A stretch of DNA of 6,312 bases. Origin: Pseudomonas sp. (lineage in GTDB: Bacteria; Pseudomonadota; Gammaproteobacteria; Pseudomonadales; Pseudomonadaceae). The DNA lies in the NCBI GenBank assembly GCA_029240955.1, contig JARDZH010000133.1, positions 1-6,312 on the forward strand, in the 5' to 3' direction. Positions 1-6,166 of the stretch are shown one piece after another. Both the position numbers and the translations under genes were made by a program. Under the pieces are notes generated by a model, which saw only the letters and a list, made by a program, of their open reading frames with translations, did not search any database and was not told the DNA's origin. The first letter of the stretch is position 1. Each line of letters opens with the position of its first letter.

Positions 1-95
1 GCGAAGCTCGCGACAGCGGGCGACGCGGTGTTTCTGGATGACCGCGTTATCCTTGGTCGCGGGCAAGGCGGAACGCCGCCCCGGACGCTCCTACA
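1..95. repeat. REP-like palindromic intergenic repeat (composite)
   Basis: This non-coding left edge is made of nested inverted repeats. There is a small GCGA/TCGC dyad at 1-11. A perfect 7-bp arm pair ACGCGGT (23-29) / ACCGCGT (41-47) flanks an 11-nt loop. A perfect GGCGG (67-71) - AACG - CCGCC (76-80) hairpin follows. The segment 56-95 starts with TCGCGGGCAAG and ends with GCTCCTACA, the pattern I know from Pseudomonas REP elements (TCGCGGGCAAG...CGCTCCTACA), here with a longer middle. No convincing reading frame ends in it and no T-run follows the hairpins, so a classic terminator is not supported, although it may protect the 3' end of the rid transcript. The assignment rests on remembered pattern; copy number elsewhere in the genome cannot be seen. 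Confidence 0.5.
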
Positions 96-489
96 CAGCA
101 TCCGGCAGTTTGGCAATCACCTTGATCTCGAAGTCAAAGCCATACAGCCAGGTCACGCCCACTGCGGTAACAGTCGGGAAGGGCGCTTCGCCCCAGTAAT
201 CCTGCACGACGCTCCAGATGGCTTCGAACTTGCGCTCCGGATCGACGATGAACACCGTGACGTCGACCACGTCTTCGAAGCTGGAACCGGCGGCCGCCAG
301 AATCGCATTGAGGTTGGTGAATGCCAGGCGAACCTGAGCGTCCAGATCCGGCTCCGGCGAGCCGTCTTCGCGGCTGCCGACCTGGCCTGAAACGAACAGA
401 AAGCCGTTCGAACGGATGGCCGGCGAGTAGCGGTTGCGCTCGTAAAGCGCCTGGCGTGCGGGTGGAAAAACAACATCGCGAGTAGTCAT
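91..489 (-). CDS. Rid family (YjgF/YER057c/UK114) protein, not canonical RidA
   Basis: A complete 132-residue cytosolic protein of normal length for the Rid superfamily (small trimeric chorismate-mutase-like fold; RidA members hydrolyse reactive imines and enamines). Family signatures are NGFLFVSGQVG (28-38), the D-x-x-x-Q-x-x-x-A-F-x-N-L-N helix (48-61), the VVDVTVFIVD strand (74-83) and the C-terminal FEIKVIAKL (120-128). In RidA the substrate carboxylate is held by an arginine in the FPAR segment; here the matching segment reads FPTV, so Val107 takes that place. Classical RidA deaminase activity is therefore unlikely, and the protein probably belongs to another Rid subfamily of uncertain substrate. 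The start is supported by GGAGA (complement of 495-499) 5 nt upstream. It is divergent from the LysR regulator, its probable controller. The stop codon lies inside the REP-like end sequence. Confidence 0.93.
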   Translation of the reverse strand: MTTRDVVFPPARQALYERNRYSPAIRSNGFLFVSGQVGSREDGSPEPDLDAQVRLAFTNLNAILAAAGSSFEDVVDVTVFIVDPERKFEAIWSVVQDYWGEAPFPTVTAVGVTWLYGFDFEIKVIAKLPDAV

Positions 490-521
490 GACTATCTCCA
501 GTCAACAGGTCGGGATGACCT
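489..521. promoter_or_regulatory. Two short dyads before the rid gene, candidate regulator sites
   Basis: Two perfect inverted repeats lie side by side: TGACT-N6-AGTCA (489-504), which covers the rid ribosome-binding site and touches its start codon, and AGGTC-N5-GACCT (507-521). LysR-family regulators usually bind dyads in the spacer between themselves and a divergent target, so these are candidates for binding by the product of 625-1560. Neither is a clean T-N11-A LysR box, and arms of 5 bp can occur by chance. I found no convincing -35/-10 pair on either strand in 490-624. Confidence 0.3.
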
Positions 522-624
522 CGGTCTATGTGGAGAGACTCTAGGCACTGGCGCCCGGGCGATAAATGCGCAACCCTGTGCGGCACTGTTTGCAAATCCT
601 GAACAATCGAGCAGAGCGACCCCA

Positions 625-1560
625 ATGGACCGTTTCGACGCAATGCAGGCATTTGCTCGGGTCGTAGAGGCCGGCAGCTTCACCAAAGCCGCCGAGACTC
701 TGCACATGAGCAGAGCCACCGTGACCCAACTGGTGCAGCAACTGGAAGCGCGCCTGCGGGTCAAGCTGCTCAACCGCACGACGCGCCAAGTCAACGTCAC
801 GGCGGATGGCGCTGTGTTTTACGAGCGTGTGGTGCGATTGCTGGCCGATATGGACGACGCCGAAAGCAGTCTGTCCGGCGCCTCTGCGTCGCCCCGAGGC
901 CGGTTGCGGGTGGACGTTCCCAGCCCGTTCGCCAGCATGATTCTGGTGCCTGCGCTGCCGGCCTTTCATGCGCGTTACCCGGATATCCAGATCGACATGG
1001 GCGTGAGTGACCGGATCGTCGACATGATCGGCGAGAACGTGGATTGTGTGGTGCGCGGCGGAGACATCACCGACCAGTCGCTGGTAGCGCGGCGTATCGG
1101 CGATCTGCGGCTGGGCGTGTATGCAGCGCCGGAGTACCTGCAGCGTATGGGGACGCCGGATCATCCGCGCCAGCTTGAAGATTCAGCGCACCGGATCGTG
1201 GGTTTTCTGTGGGCACGTACTGGCAGGGCGTTGCCTTACGCGATGCGTCGCGGCGATGAATCCTTGAAGATTCATGGCCGCCACGTGCTGGCGGTCGACG
1301 ACGGCAACGCGTATCTGGCCGCAGGCCTGGCAGGGCTGGGCGTGCTCTGGCTGCCCGAGTACATGGCTCACAGGCACGCGGCAAACGGGGAACTGGTGCC
1401 GCTGTTCGAAGACTGGCAGCTCGACACCATGCCCATGTTTGTCGCGTTCCCGCCCAACCGGCACATCAGCCTCAAATTGCGCGTGTTCATCGACTGGATC
1501 ATCGAGCTGATGGCCGAACATGCGCCGGTCATCCCGCCCGGCCGAAAACCTCCCGCCTAA
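625..1560 (+). CDS. LysR-family transcriptional regulator
   Basis: A complete 311-residue regulator of typical LysR length. Residues 1-60 form the winged helix-turn-helix: FARVVEAGSFTKAAETLHMS (10-29), then RATVTQLVQQLEARL and the wing with LLNRTTR (48-54). A linker helix follows to about residue 88. The effector-binding domain begins at RGRLRV (91-96) and runs to about residue 298, with the usual LPAFHARYPDIQIDM and DCVVRGG segments. This pattern resembles the large CrgA/DhcR-like subgroup common in Pseudomonas, whose ligands are mostly unknown. The ATG has only a weak purine stretch in front (GAGCAGAG at 609-616). Its position head-to-head with the Rid gene suggests it regulates that gene and itself. 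At the 3' end it converges on the iron operon, with stop codons overlapping by 3 bp and no terminator between. The ligand cannot be told from the sequence. Confidence 0.95.
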   Translation: MDRFDAMQAFARVVEAGSFTKAAETLHMSRATVTQLVQQLEARLRVKLLNRTTRQVNVTADGAVFYERVVRLLADMDDAESSLSGASASPRGRLRVDVPSPFASMILVPALPAFHARYPDIQIDMGVSDRIVDMIGENVDCVVRGGDITDQSLVARRIGDLRLGVYAAPEYLQRMGTPDHPRQLEDSAHRIVGFLWARTGRALPYAMRRGDESLKIHGRHVLAVDDGNAYLAAGLAGLGVLWLPEYMAHRHAANGELVPLFEDWQLDTMPMFVAFPPNRHISLKLRVFIDWIIELMAEHAPVIPPGRKPPA

Positions 1561-1892
1561 CCCAGCACCGTCAGCAGTCCCAACAGCAGCCAGCCAATAG
1601 CGGCCGCTGCTATCAGGGACCGAATGGCATAAGGCGCCCACATCACCAGTGCAAAGCCTGCCATCGATATCAAGCCGAACCAGCCCACCGGGCCCATCGC
1701 CCAACCCCAGTTCACCACGCAGCCACCGAAGCTGGCGGCCAGCGCCAGCCAGCCGAGCCCGCGCAGAATCCTGAGCGTCGCCTGACGTGGCTGGCTCGCA
1801 AGCAGCTGTTTGTAATGACGTTCCAACCCGAGGCATAAACTCAGCATGCCGCTCAGTGCCAGCAAGGCAGCGCCCATCAATGCAGGATTCAT
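1557..1892 (-). CDS. DUF3325 domain small membrane protein
   Basis: A complete 111-residue hydrophobic protein with four candidate membrane segments (about 5-22, 45-62, 66-84 and 92-110). The polar loop after the first contains the LERHYKQLL stretch (23-31) that I associate with DUF3325. Function is unknown. It is the last gene of the iron operon: its ATG directly follows the TGA of the PepSY reductase gene (TGAATG), with a strong GGAGG (complement of 1901-1905) 8 nt upstream inside the end of that gene, so co-translation is likely. Being coupled to a FoxB/PiuB-type reductase and to a DUF3649 gene, it is most simply an accessory or assembly subunit of the same inner-membrane system, but this is inference from context. 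Its stop overlaps the stop of the convergent lysR gene. Confidence 0.88.
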   Translation of the reverse strand: MNPALMGAALLALSGMLSLCLGLERHYKQLLASQPRQATLRILRGLGWLALAASFGGCVVNWGWAMGPVGWFGLISMAGFALVMWAPYAIRSLIAAAAIGWLLLGLLTVLG

Positions 1893-3452
1893 TCAGCTGG
1901 CCTCCACGGTTTCAACGCTGGCCTGCCTTGCCGGGCGCGCCTTGCCCGGCCGGCCCAGTTTCCAGGCCAGCCAGACCAGCGCCGCGCCGATGACCACGGA
2001 AGTCGCCTGCAAGTAGAGTGCGTCGCCACGATTGGCGACGGCCAGATCCAGAAGGGGCAGGCCCAGGCACAGCAGCGCGGTCAGGCCCACTTGCTCTCGC
2101 CAGGCCGCGAGCCGCGGCCGGACGATGGCATGGCCCAGACTCATCAGCCAGACCACGAAGAACACTTGCACCTCATGCCCGGGACGCCCCGCCAGATCCA
2201 CTGGCAGCAAGCGGTTGGACCCCATGAACGCGACGCAGGCCAGCGGCAGTCCCGCTACTACGGCCACGTTCACACGTTCGGCGACGTGGTAGAGCAGGGC
2301 GGCGACCGCGCCTTCGGTGTCATGCCGACGCCGGCGCTTGACGGTGAACAGCACCACGCCCGTGGCGAGCATCGCGCAGCTCGCCAGCCCGCAGAGGAAA
2401 TACAGCCAGCGCATCGGATAGCCACCGAACTGCGCAAAATGCAGCCCGGACATGACCTTCTGGGTCAGCAGGCTGGCGCGGCTTTCCGGGGGGGCGCGCA
2501 GGACCTTGCCGCTCACCCCGTCGAACGCCATGCTGAGGCCCTTGGTCAGCTCGATGCGATTGCCCAGCACCGGGCGCGCTTCGATGCGCGCATCGCTGCG
2601 CCCCGGGTTCTGGATCGACAGACTGGCGACCGGTCCCAGCAAGCGTACGGCTTCGGCGATTACCGGGCCGATCGGGGTCAGTGGGGCGGGTGTCGATTCA
2701 CGAGGGCCGTCGCGGCGTTGCTGGCCACCCTGAGGAGCGGCGGCCTGATGCTGGGCCGGCGCACCGCGAATCGCGCGAGTCGCGGCGTCCCGGTCGCCGT
2801 CGAACAGCGCGTCCATCGCGGCAGGCATATAGATCAGGTAGAAAATCACCAGCCCGGTGTAGGTGATCACCAGATGGAACGGCAGCACCAGCACGGCCGT
2901 GGCGTTGTGCGCGTCCAGCCACGAACGCTGGCCTTTGGCGGGGCGGAAGGTGAAGAACTCCTTGAAGAACTTCTTGTGAATGACGATGCCACTGACCAGC
3001 CCGACCAGCATGGCGATCGCCGCCAGCCCCGTTATCCAGATGCCGATAGTGCGCGGCATGTGGAGGGTGAAGTGAAACCGGAAGAAGAAACTGCCGCCTG
3101 CGGTTTCGCGCACGTGCAGCGGCTCGCCGGTCTGCGGGTCCAGCTGAGTACCGCCGCCACGTCGCTGTTCACCCGCCGACACCGTCAGGCCGGTAGACCG
3201 CTCGGTCGGCAGACCGATGTTCCATGCACGGGCATCGGGATGCGTGGCTTGCAGATAGTCCAGCGCGCGTTGCGCCGCCTGGGCCTGATCCACCGCGTGG
3301 GCCGGAATTTCCGGGCGCATCCAGCCGTCGATTTCCTTGTCGAAAACGGCCAGCGTCCCGGTCAGGAAAATGGCAAACAGCAGCCAGCCGAAGATCAGCC
3401 CGCTCCAGGTGTGCAGCCACGACAAGGACTGGGTGAGGGTTTTGTGCTTCAT
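1893..3452 (-). CDS. PepSY-associated TM protein, FoxB/PiuB-type ferrisiderophore reductase
   Basis: A complete 519-residue inner-membrane protein. Residues 1-40 hold the family start LHTWSGLIFGWLLFAIFLTGTLAVFDKEID (13-42; first membrane helix about 16-36). More helices lie near 136-158, 185-208, 345-370, 394-416, 428-444, 455-473 and 480-498, giving about eight. Soluble PepSY-like portions lie between (about 50-125 and 258-330). Histidines placed to bind haem at membrane edges include His14, His127, His131, His159, His182, His193 and His338. FoxB of P. aeruginosa, in this family, is a haem-containing ferrisiderophore reductase, so reductive release of siderophore iron is the likely role; the exact substrate is inferred from the receptor upstream. 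A start at 3452 is chosen because it forms an ATGA overlap with the DUF3649 stop and has GGAG (complement of 3461-3464) at 8-nt spacing; a longer frame to 3524 would add 24 non-hydrophobic residues. Residues 230-257 are a Q/P/R-rich insert. Confidence 0.9.
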   Translation of the reverse strand: MKHKTLTQSLSWLHTWSGLIFGWLLFAIFLTGTLAVFDKEIDGWMRPEIPAHAVDQAQAAQRALDYLQATHPDARAWNIGLPTERSTGLTVSAGEQRRGGGTQLDPQTGEPLHVRETAGGSFFFRFHFTLHMPRTIGIWITGLAAIAMLVGLVSGIVIHKKFFKEFFTFRPAKGQRSWLDAHNATAVLVLPFHLVITYTGLVIFYLIYMPAAMDALFDGDRDAATRAIRGAPAQHQAAAPQGGQQRRDGPRESTPAPLTPIGPVIAEAVRLLGPVASLSIQNPGRSDARIEARPVLGNRIELTKGLSMAFDGVSGKVLRAPPESRASLLTQKVMSGLHFAQFGGYPMRWLYFLCGLASCAMLATGVVLFTVKRRRRHDTEGAVAALLYHVAERVNVAVVAGLPLACVAFMGSNRLLPVDLAGRPGHEVQVFFVVWLMSLGHAIVRPRLAAWREQVGLTALLCLGLPLLDLAVANRGDALYLQATSVVIGAALVWLAWKLGRPGKARPARQASVETVEAS

Positions 3453-3745
3453 CCGAGGCGCTCCATCCATTGCGGCCAGAAGCCGATCAGCGCCAGCGGC
3501 AGCGCCAGTGCCATGCCAGCCCACGCCTTGCGCGCGCTACGGCAGCTGAACACCCAGAGAATCGCGAGGGTGTAGACCGTAAACGACAACAGACTGGCCG
3601 TGACCAGCGCGTCCACTTTGTCGAGCGGCAGTACGCGTGCCAGTGCGGCGGTGAACGCGTACGTAAAGCAATAGCCGCCCAGGAGGGCGGCGCAGATTCG
3701 GGAGATCACCGGCCAGGCGGCGGATCGTGTTTTCATCGCGGGCAT
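3449..3745 (-). CDS. DUF3649 domain small membrane protein
   Basis: A complete protein of 98 residues with three candidate membrane helices (about 17-37, 46-67 and 75-90) and a basic loop CRSARK (68-73) between the last two. The early ISRICAALLGGYCFTYAF segment (14-31) is of the kind seen in DUF3649 proteins, which have no established function. The gene lies 48 nt after the receptor gene and overlaps the PepSY reductase gene by 4 nt (ATGA), so translation of the two is probably coupled. The start is uncertain: ATG at 3745 gives MPAMKTRS and ATG at 3736 gives MKTRS. Neither has a strong ribosome-binding site, and the shorter form would lose only three residues. Together with the DUF3325 gene it brackets the reductase, suggesting that the three act as one inner-membrane unit; this is inference. 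Confidence 0.85.
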   Translation of the reverse strand: MPAMKTRSAAWPVISRICAALLGGYCFTYAFTAALARVLPLDKVDALVTASLLSFTVYTLAILWVFSCRSARKAWAGMALALPLALIGFWPQWMERLG

Positions 3746-3766
3746 CCATCAATAACCGCAGGCAGT

Positions 3767-3786
3767 GCCCGGCGCAAAGGCCGGGC
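3767..3786 (-). other. Intercistronic GC hairpin after the receptor gene
   Basis: A perfect 7-bp stem GCCCGGC (3767-3773) / GCCGGGC (3780-3786) with a 6-nt loop, starting 7 nt past the receptor stop codon. No U-run follows on the minus strand, so it is not a standard intrinsic terminator. It could be a partial terminator or a 3'-end stabiliser that keeps receptor mRNA more abundant than the downstream membrane-protein message. Confidence 0.5.
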
Positions 3787-3793
3787 GTGTGGG

Positions 3794-6028
3794 TCAGAAC
3801 GAGGTCGTAATCGAGGCGTAGACCGAACGGCCGGGCTCGTTGTAAGTGCTGGCGCCGGCGCTGGTGCCGGCACCTTCGCGGTAGACGCGCTTGTCGAACA
3901 GGTTATTGAGGCCGGCGCTGAACGACAGGTGTTCATTCACTTCATACGTGCCGCCAATGCCCCACACGTGGTACGGGTCCAGCGTGCTCAGTTCATTGGC
4001 GGCGGTCACTGGCGCATCGCGCAGCGGGTTCAACTGGCGCGGCTCCTGCTTGCCATAGTAGGTGCCGGTCAGGCTCAGCGACAGCGCTTCGTTGACCTGC
4101 CAGTCGAGCATGGTATTGACCGTGTACTTGGGCGTGACCGACAGCGGGTTGCCGTCGCCGTCCTTGTTTTCCTGCATGTAGGTGAAGTTGGTGTTCCAGC
4201 TCAGGGTGTCGCCGTTCTCGCCCAGCAGCGGCACGCCCAGGTTGCCTTCCCAGCCCTTGACCACCGCATCCTTGGCGTTGTCCCACTGCAGGATCGCTTC
4301 GTTGATGGAGGTACGGCCGACCAGATCGTTGGACGACACGATCTTGTTTTCGTAATCGTTGCGGAAGTAGGTGACCCCGGCGCTCCAGCCATCGCGCGCG
4401 AAGCTGATGCCCAGCTCCTTGTTGATGCTGATTTCCGGGTCCAGGTTCTCGTTGCCCAACACGTAGCAGCCGGTCGAGCTCAAACTCGGTGCGCAACCGT
4501 TGCCGTTGCTGCGGTACAGGTAGTTGGGGTTGGACTGATACAGGTTCGGTGCCTTGAACGCCCGAGCGATACCGCCTTTGAGGGTAATGTCGTCGGTCAG
4601 TTTGTAAGACGAATTGAGGCTTGGGCTCCAGTTCGCGCCGAACTGGTCGTGGTGATCCAGACGCAGGCCCGGGGTCAGGTACCACTTGGGCGTCAGCTCG
4701 ATGTTGTCTTCGAGAAACACCGCCATGATGGTCGCGTCCATGTCGGTGGCCCGCGAGCCGGCCGCCGAATTGGGCAGGCTGCTGCCGATCGAGCGGTCCA
4801 TGGTGCTTGGGTCATCCAGCACCTGACGATTCCACTCTGCGCCGACGGTCAACGTCTGCGGCAGCAGAATGTCCAGCGGGATGTCCAGCTGGCCTTGCAC
4901 CAGATAGCTGTCGTAGGTGCTGGTGCTCTTGTCGGCATTGGCGCTGATATCGCCGTCGACCGAACCGGTCTGGCCTTCGAGCAGACGGTTGTTACGGGTT
5001 TTCTCGTACTGCGCCAACAGGCGCGAGGTGCCGAACGCCCAGTCGCCACGATGGGTGACGGAGAAGTTCTGGCGATACATGGTGTTGGTCTCGCGGCCCA
5101 GCCAGCGGTTGATGGTGCTGCCGTCCACCAGCGATTCGGTGGCGCCGGTGCCCACATCGCCCGAGTAGATATTGCCCTGGCGGCTGTAGCCGGTTTCGAA
5201 ATCGATGGTCTGCTGTGGGTCGAGCGCCCAGCTCAACAATGCGTTGACGTCCTTATTGCGCACGCCTTCACGGCCCGCCGCCAGGGATGCGCCGGTCGCG
5301 GTGTGGTCTTGGTTGATGTCGGCGTCGTCCGCATCGGTCTTGTTGATGTTGCCGTAGACGCGGAAGGTCAGTGCGTCGGTCAGCGGGCCGGACAGGCTGA
5401 ACGTCGTGCGCTTGGTGACGCCTTCGGCGTCGTCTTCCGGCATGTTGGTGTAGGCCGTGACCGAACCCGAGAGTTTTTCGGTCGGGCGCTTGGTGATGAT
5501 GTTGACCACGCCGCCCATCGAACCGGAGCCGTAGCGGGCCGCCGCCGGGCCGCGCAGCACTTCGATGCTGTCCACTTCGTTGGCCGGCACCCAGTTGCTG
5601 TCGCCACGGGTGTCGCGTTCCCCGGAGCGGGTGTACCGCACCGCATTGCGCGAGGTGACCGGCTTGCCGTCGATCAGGATCAAGGTGTTTTCCGGGCCCA
5701 TGCCGCGCAGATCGATCTGCCGGTTGTTGCCGCGCGTGCCGCTGGCGCTGTTGCCGGTCAGGTTGACGCCGGGCATCTTGCGCACGATGTCGGACAGATC
5801 GTTGACCGGCGGACGCTTCTTGATGTCTTCGGCCGTGATGAGCGACACGCCCGATGCCTGTTTCAGCTCCTGTTCGGCGGTGGCGACGACGTGGGTGTCG
5901 GACAACTCCATCGCGTCCTGCGTCGCCGCGCCACTGCCTTCCACTGCCGACGTATCCGCCAGCAGCGTTGAGGGGCTGGCGGCCAGCAAGGCCATGAAAA
6001 GGTGGCTGAGCTTGAATTGCGGTTGCAT
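3794..6028 (-). CDS. FepA/PfeA/PirA-type TonB-dependent catecholate siderophore receptor
   Basis: A complete 744-residue outer-membrane receptor. A signal peptide (1-24, probably cut after STLLA) is followed by the TonB box DTHVVATA (44-51). The plug domain (about 52-185) is strongly FepA-like: QELKQASGV, MPGVNLTGNS, GNNRQIDLRGMGPENTLILIDGKPV (100-124), GERDTRGD, and LRGPAAARYGSG...GGVVNIITKRP (158-182). The 22-strand barrel ends in the usual terminal Phe. Cys512 and Cys521 match the disulfide pair of an extracellular FepA loop. The role is TonB/ExbBD-driven import of ferric enterobactin or a similar catecholate into the periplasm. A sensor kinase gene lies just upstream, as in both the pfe and pir loci, so I cannot choose between these names. 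Start: an upstream in-frame GTG at 6037 would put AGGAG only 1 nt away, whereas ATG at 6028 has it at 8 nt. The gene heads the operon with DUF3649, PepSY reductase and DUF3325, and probably responds to Fur plus the two-component system. Confidence 0.96.
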   Translation of the reverse strand: MQPQFKLSHLFMALLAASPSTLLADTSAVEGSGAATQDAMELSDTHVVATAEQELKQASGVSLITAEDIKKRPPVNDLSDIVRKMPGVNLTGNSASGTRGNNRQIDLRGMGPENTLILIDGKPVTSRNAVRYTRSGERDTRGDSNWVPANEVDSIEVLRGPAAARYGSGSMGGVVNIITKRPTEKLSGSVTAYTNMPEDDAEGVTKRTTFSLSGPLTDALTFRVYGNINKTDADDADINQDHTATGASLAAGREGVRNKDVNALLSWALDPQQTIDFETGYSRQGNIYSGDVGTGATESLVDGSTINRWLGRETNTMYRQNFSVTHRGDWAFGTSRLLAQYEKTRNNRLLEGQTGSVDGDISANADKSTSTYDSYLVQGQLDIPLDILLPQTLTVGAEWNRQVLDDPSTMDRSIGSSLPNSAAGSRATDMDATIMAVFLEDNIELTPKWYLTPGLRLDHHDQFGANWSPSLNSSYKLTDDITLKGGIARAFKAPNLYQSNPNYLYRSNGNGCAPSLSSTGCYVLGNENLDPEISINKELGISFARDGWSAGVTYFRNDYENKIVSSNDLVGRTSINEAILQWDNAKDAVVKGWEGNLGVPLLGENGDTLSWNTNFTYMQENKDGDGNPLSVTPKYTVNTMLDWQVNEALSLSLTGTYYGKQEPRQLNPLRDAPVTAANELSTLDPYHVWGIGGTYEVNEHLSFSAGLNNLFDKRVYREGAGTSAGASTYNEPGRSVYASITTSF

Positions 6029-6036
6029 CGACGACA

Positions 6037-6041
6037 CTCCT
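6037..6041 (-). promoter_or_regulatory. Ribosome-binding site that fixes the receptor start
   Basis: AGGAG on the minus strand, 8 nt before ATG at 6028. The competing in-frame GTG at 6035-6037 overlaps the last base of this motif region and is sterically too close, so ATG is preferred. Confidence 0.8.
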
Positions 6042-6147
6042 GTTGCCTTGAGACACTGCTTGAATAGAATTTGCCTGGAGCAGTGGGAGCGAGGAGAGCG
6101 TCACGCTGACAGCTTGGTGAATCAGCCCATCCAAGTCCCTGGATGGC

Positions 6148-6166
6148 GAGGATGGTAGTCATTCTC
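6148..6166 (-). promoter_or_regulatory. Candidate Fur box for the receptor operon
   Basis: Minus-strand GAGAATGACTACCATCCTC agrees with the classical 19-bp Fur consensus GATAATGATAATCATTATC at 13 of 19 positions by hand alignment. In the 7-1-7 view, TGAGAATGACTACCA matches TGATAATnATTATCA at 12 of 14 defined positions. It overlaps the -10 and spacer of the proposed promoter, the expected place for an iron-dependent repressor, and precedes a siderophore receptor gene. An adjoining perfect dyad TCTCA-AA-TGAGA (6163-6174) may extend the site, because Fur dimers often bind overlapping copies. Confidence 0.6.

Noticed and set aside
67..80. GGCGG/CCGCC hairpin as an intrinsic terminator of the rid gene
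   Set aside because: No T-run follows on the minus strand and the hairpin is part of a REP-like repeat.
28..390. 120-codon plus-strand frame over the Rid gene and the REP-like repeat
   Set aside because: It lies opposite a recognised Rid gene, starts inside the repeat and has no ribosome-binding site or family pattern.
552..561. CGCCCGGGCG palindrome between rid and lysR as an operator
   Set aside because: A GC-only 10-bp palindrome is weak evidence in DNA of this composition and fits no known LysR box.
3453..3524. Longer N-terminus for the PepSY reductase starting at 3524
   Set aside because: The extra 24 residues are not like the family, and the start at 3452 has a good ribosome-binding site and the ATGA junction.
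2091..3575. Roughly 490-codon open frame on the plus strand, antisense to the PepSY reductase
   Set aside because: Same GC-driven artefact; its composition is typical of a reverse-complement frame and the opposite strand encodes a well-formed membrane protein.
3470..5971. Very long open frame (about 830 codons) on the plus strand, antisense to the receptor and DUF3649 genes
   Set aside because: It mirrors the codon pattern of a clear receptor gene in GC-rich DNA, shows no recognisable domain, and is rich in Arg, Ala, Gly, Val and Gln as expected of a shadow frame.
6097..6107. AGCGT-C-ACGCT dyad in the receptor leader
   Set aside because: Too short and without a known binding pattern; likely downstream of the transcription start.
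5268..6134. 288-codon minus-strand frame overlapping the start of the receptor gene, with a possible leader-peptide start at 6134
   Set aside because: It is shifted relative to the true receptor frame, turns into Arg/His/Gln-rich sequence, and its ATG has no convincing ribosome-binding site.
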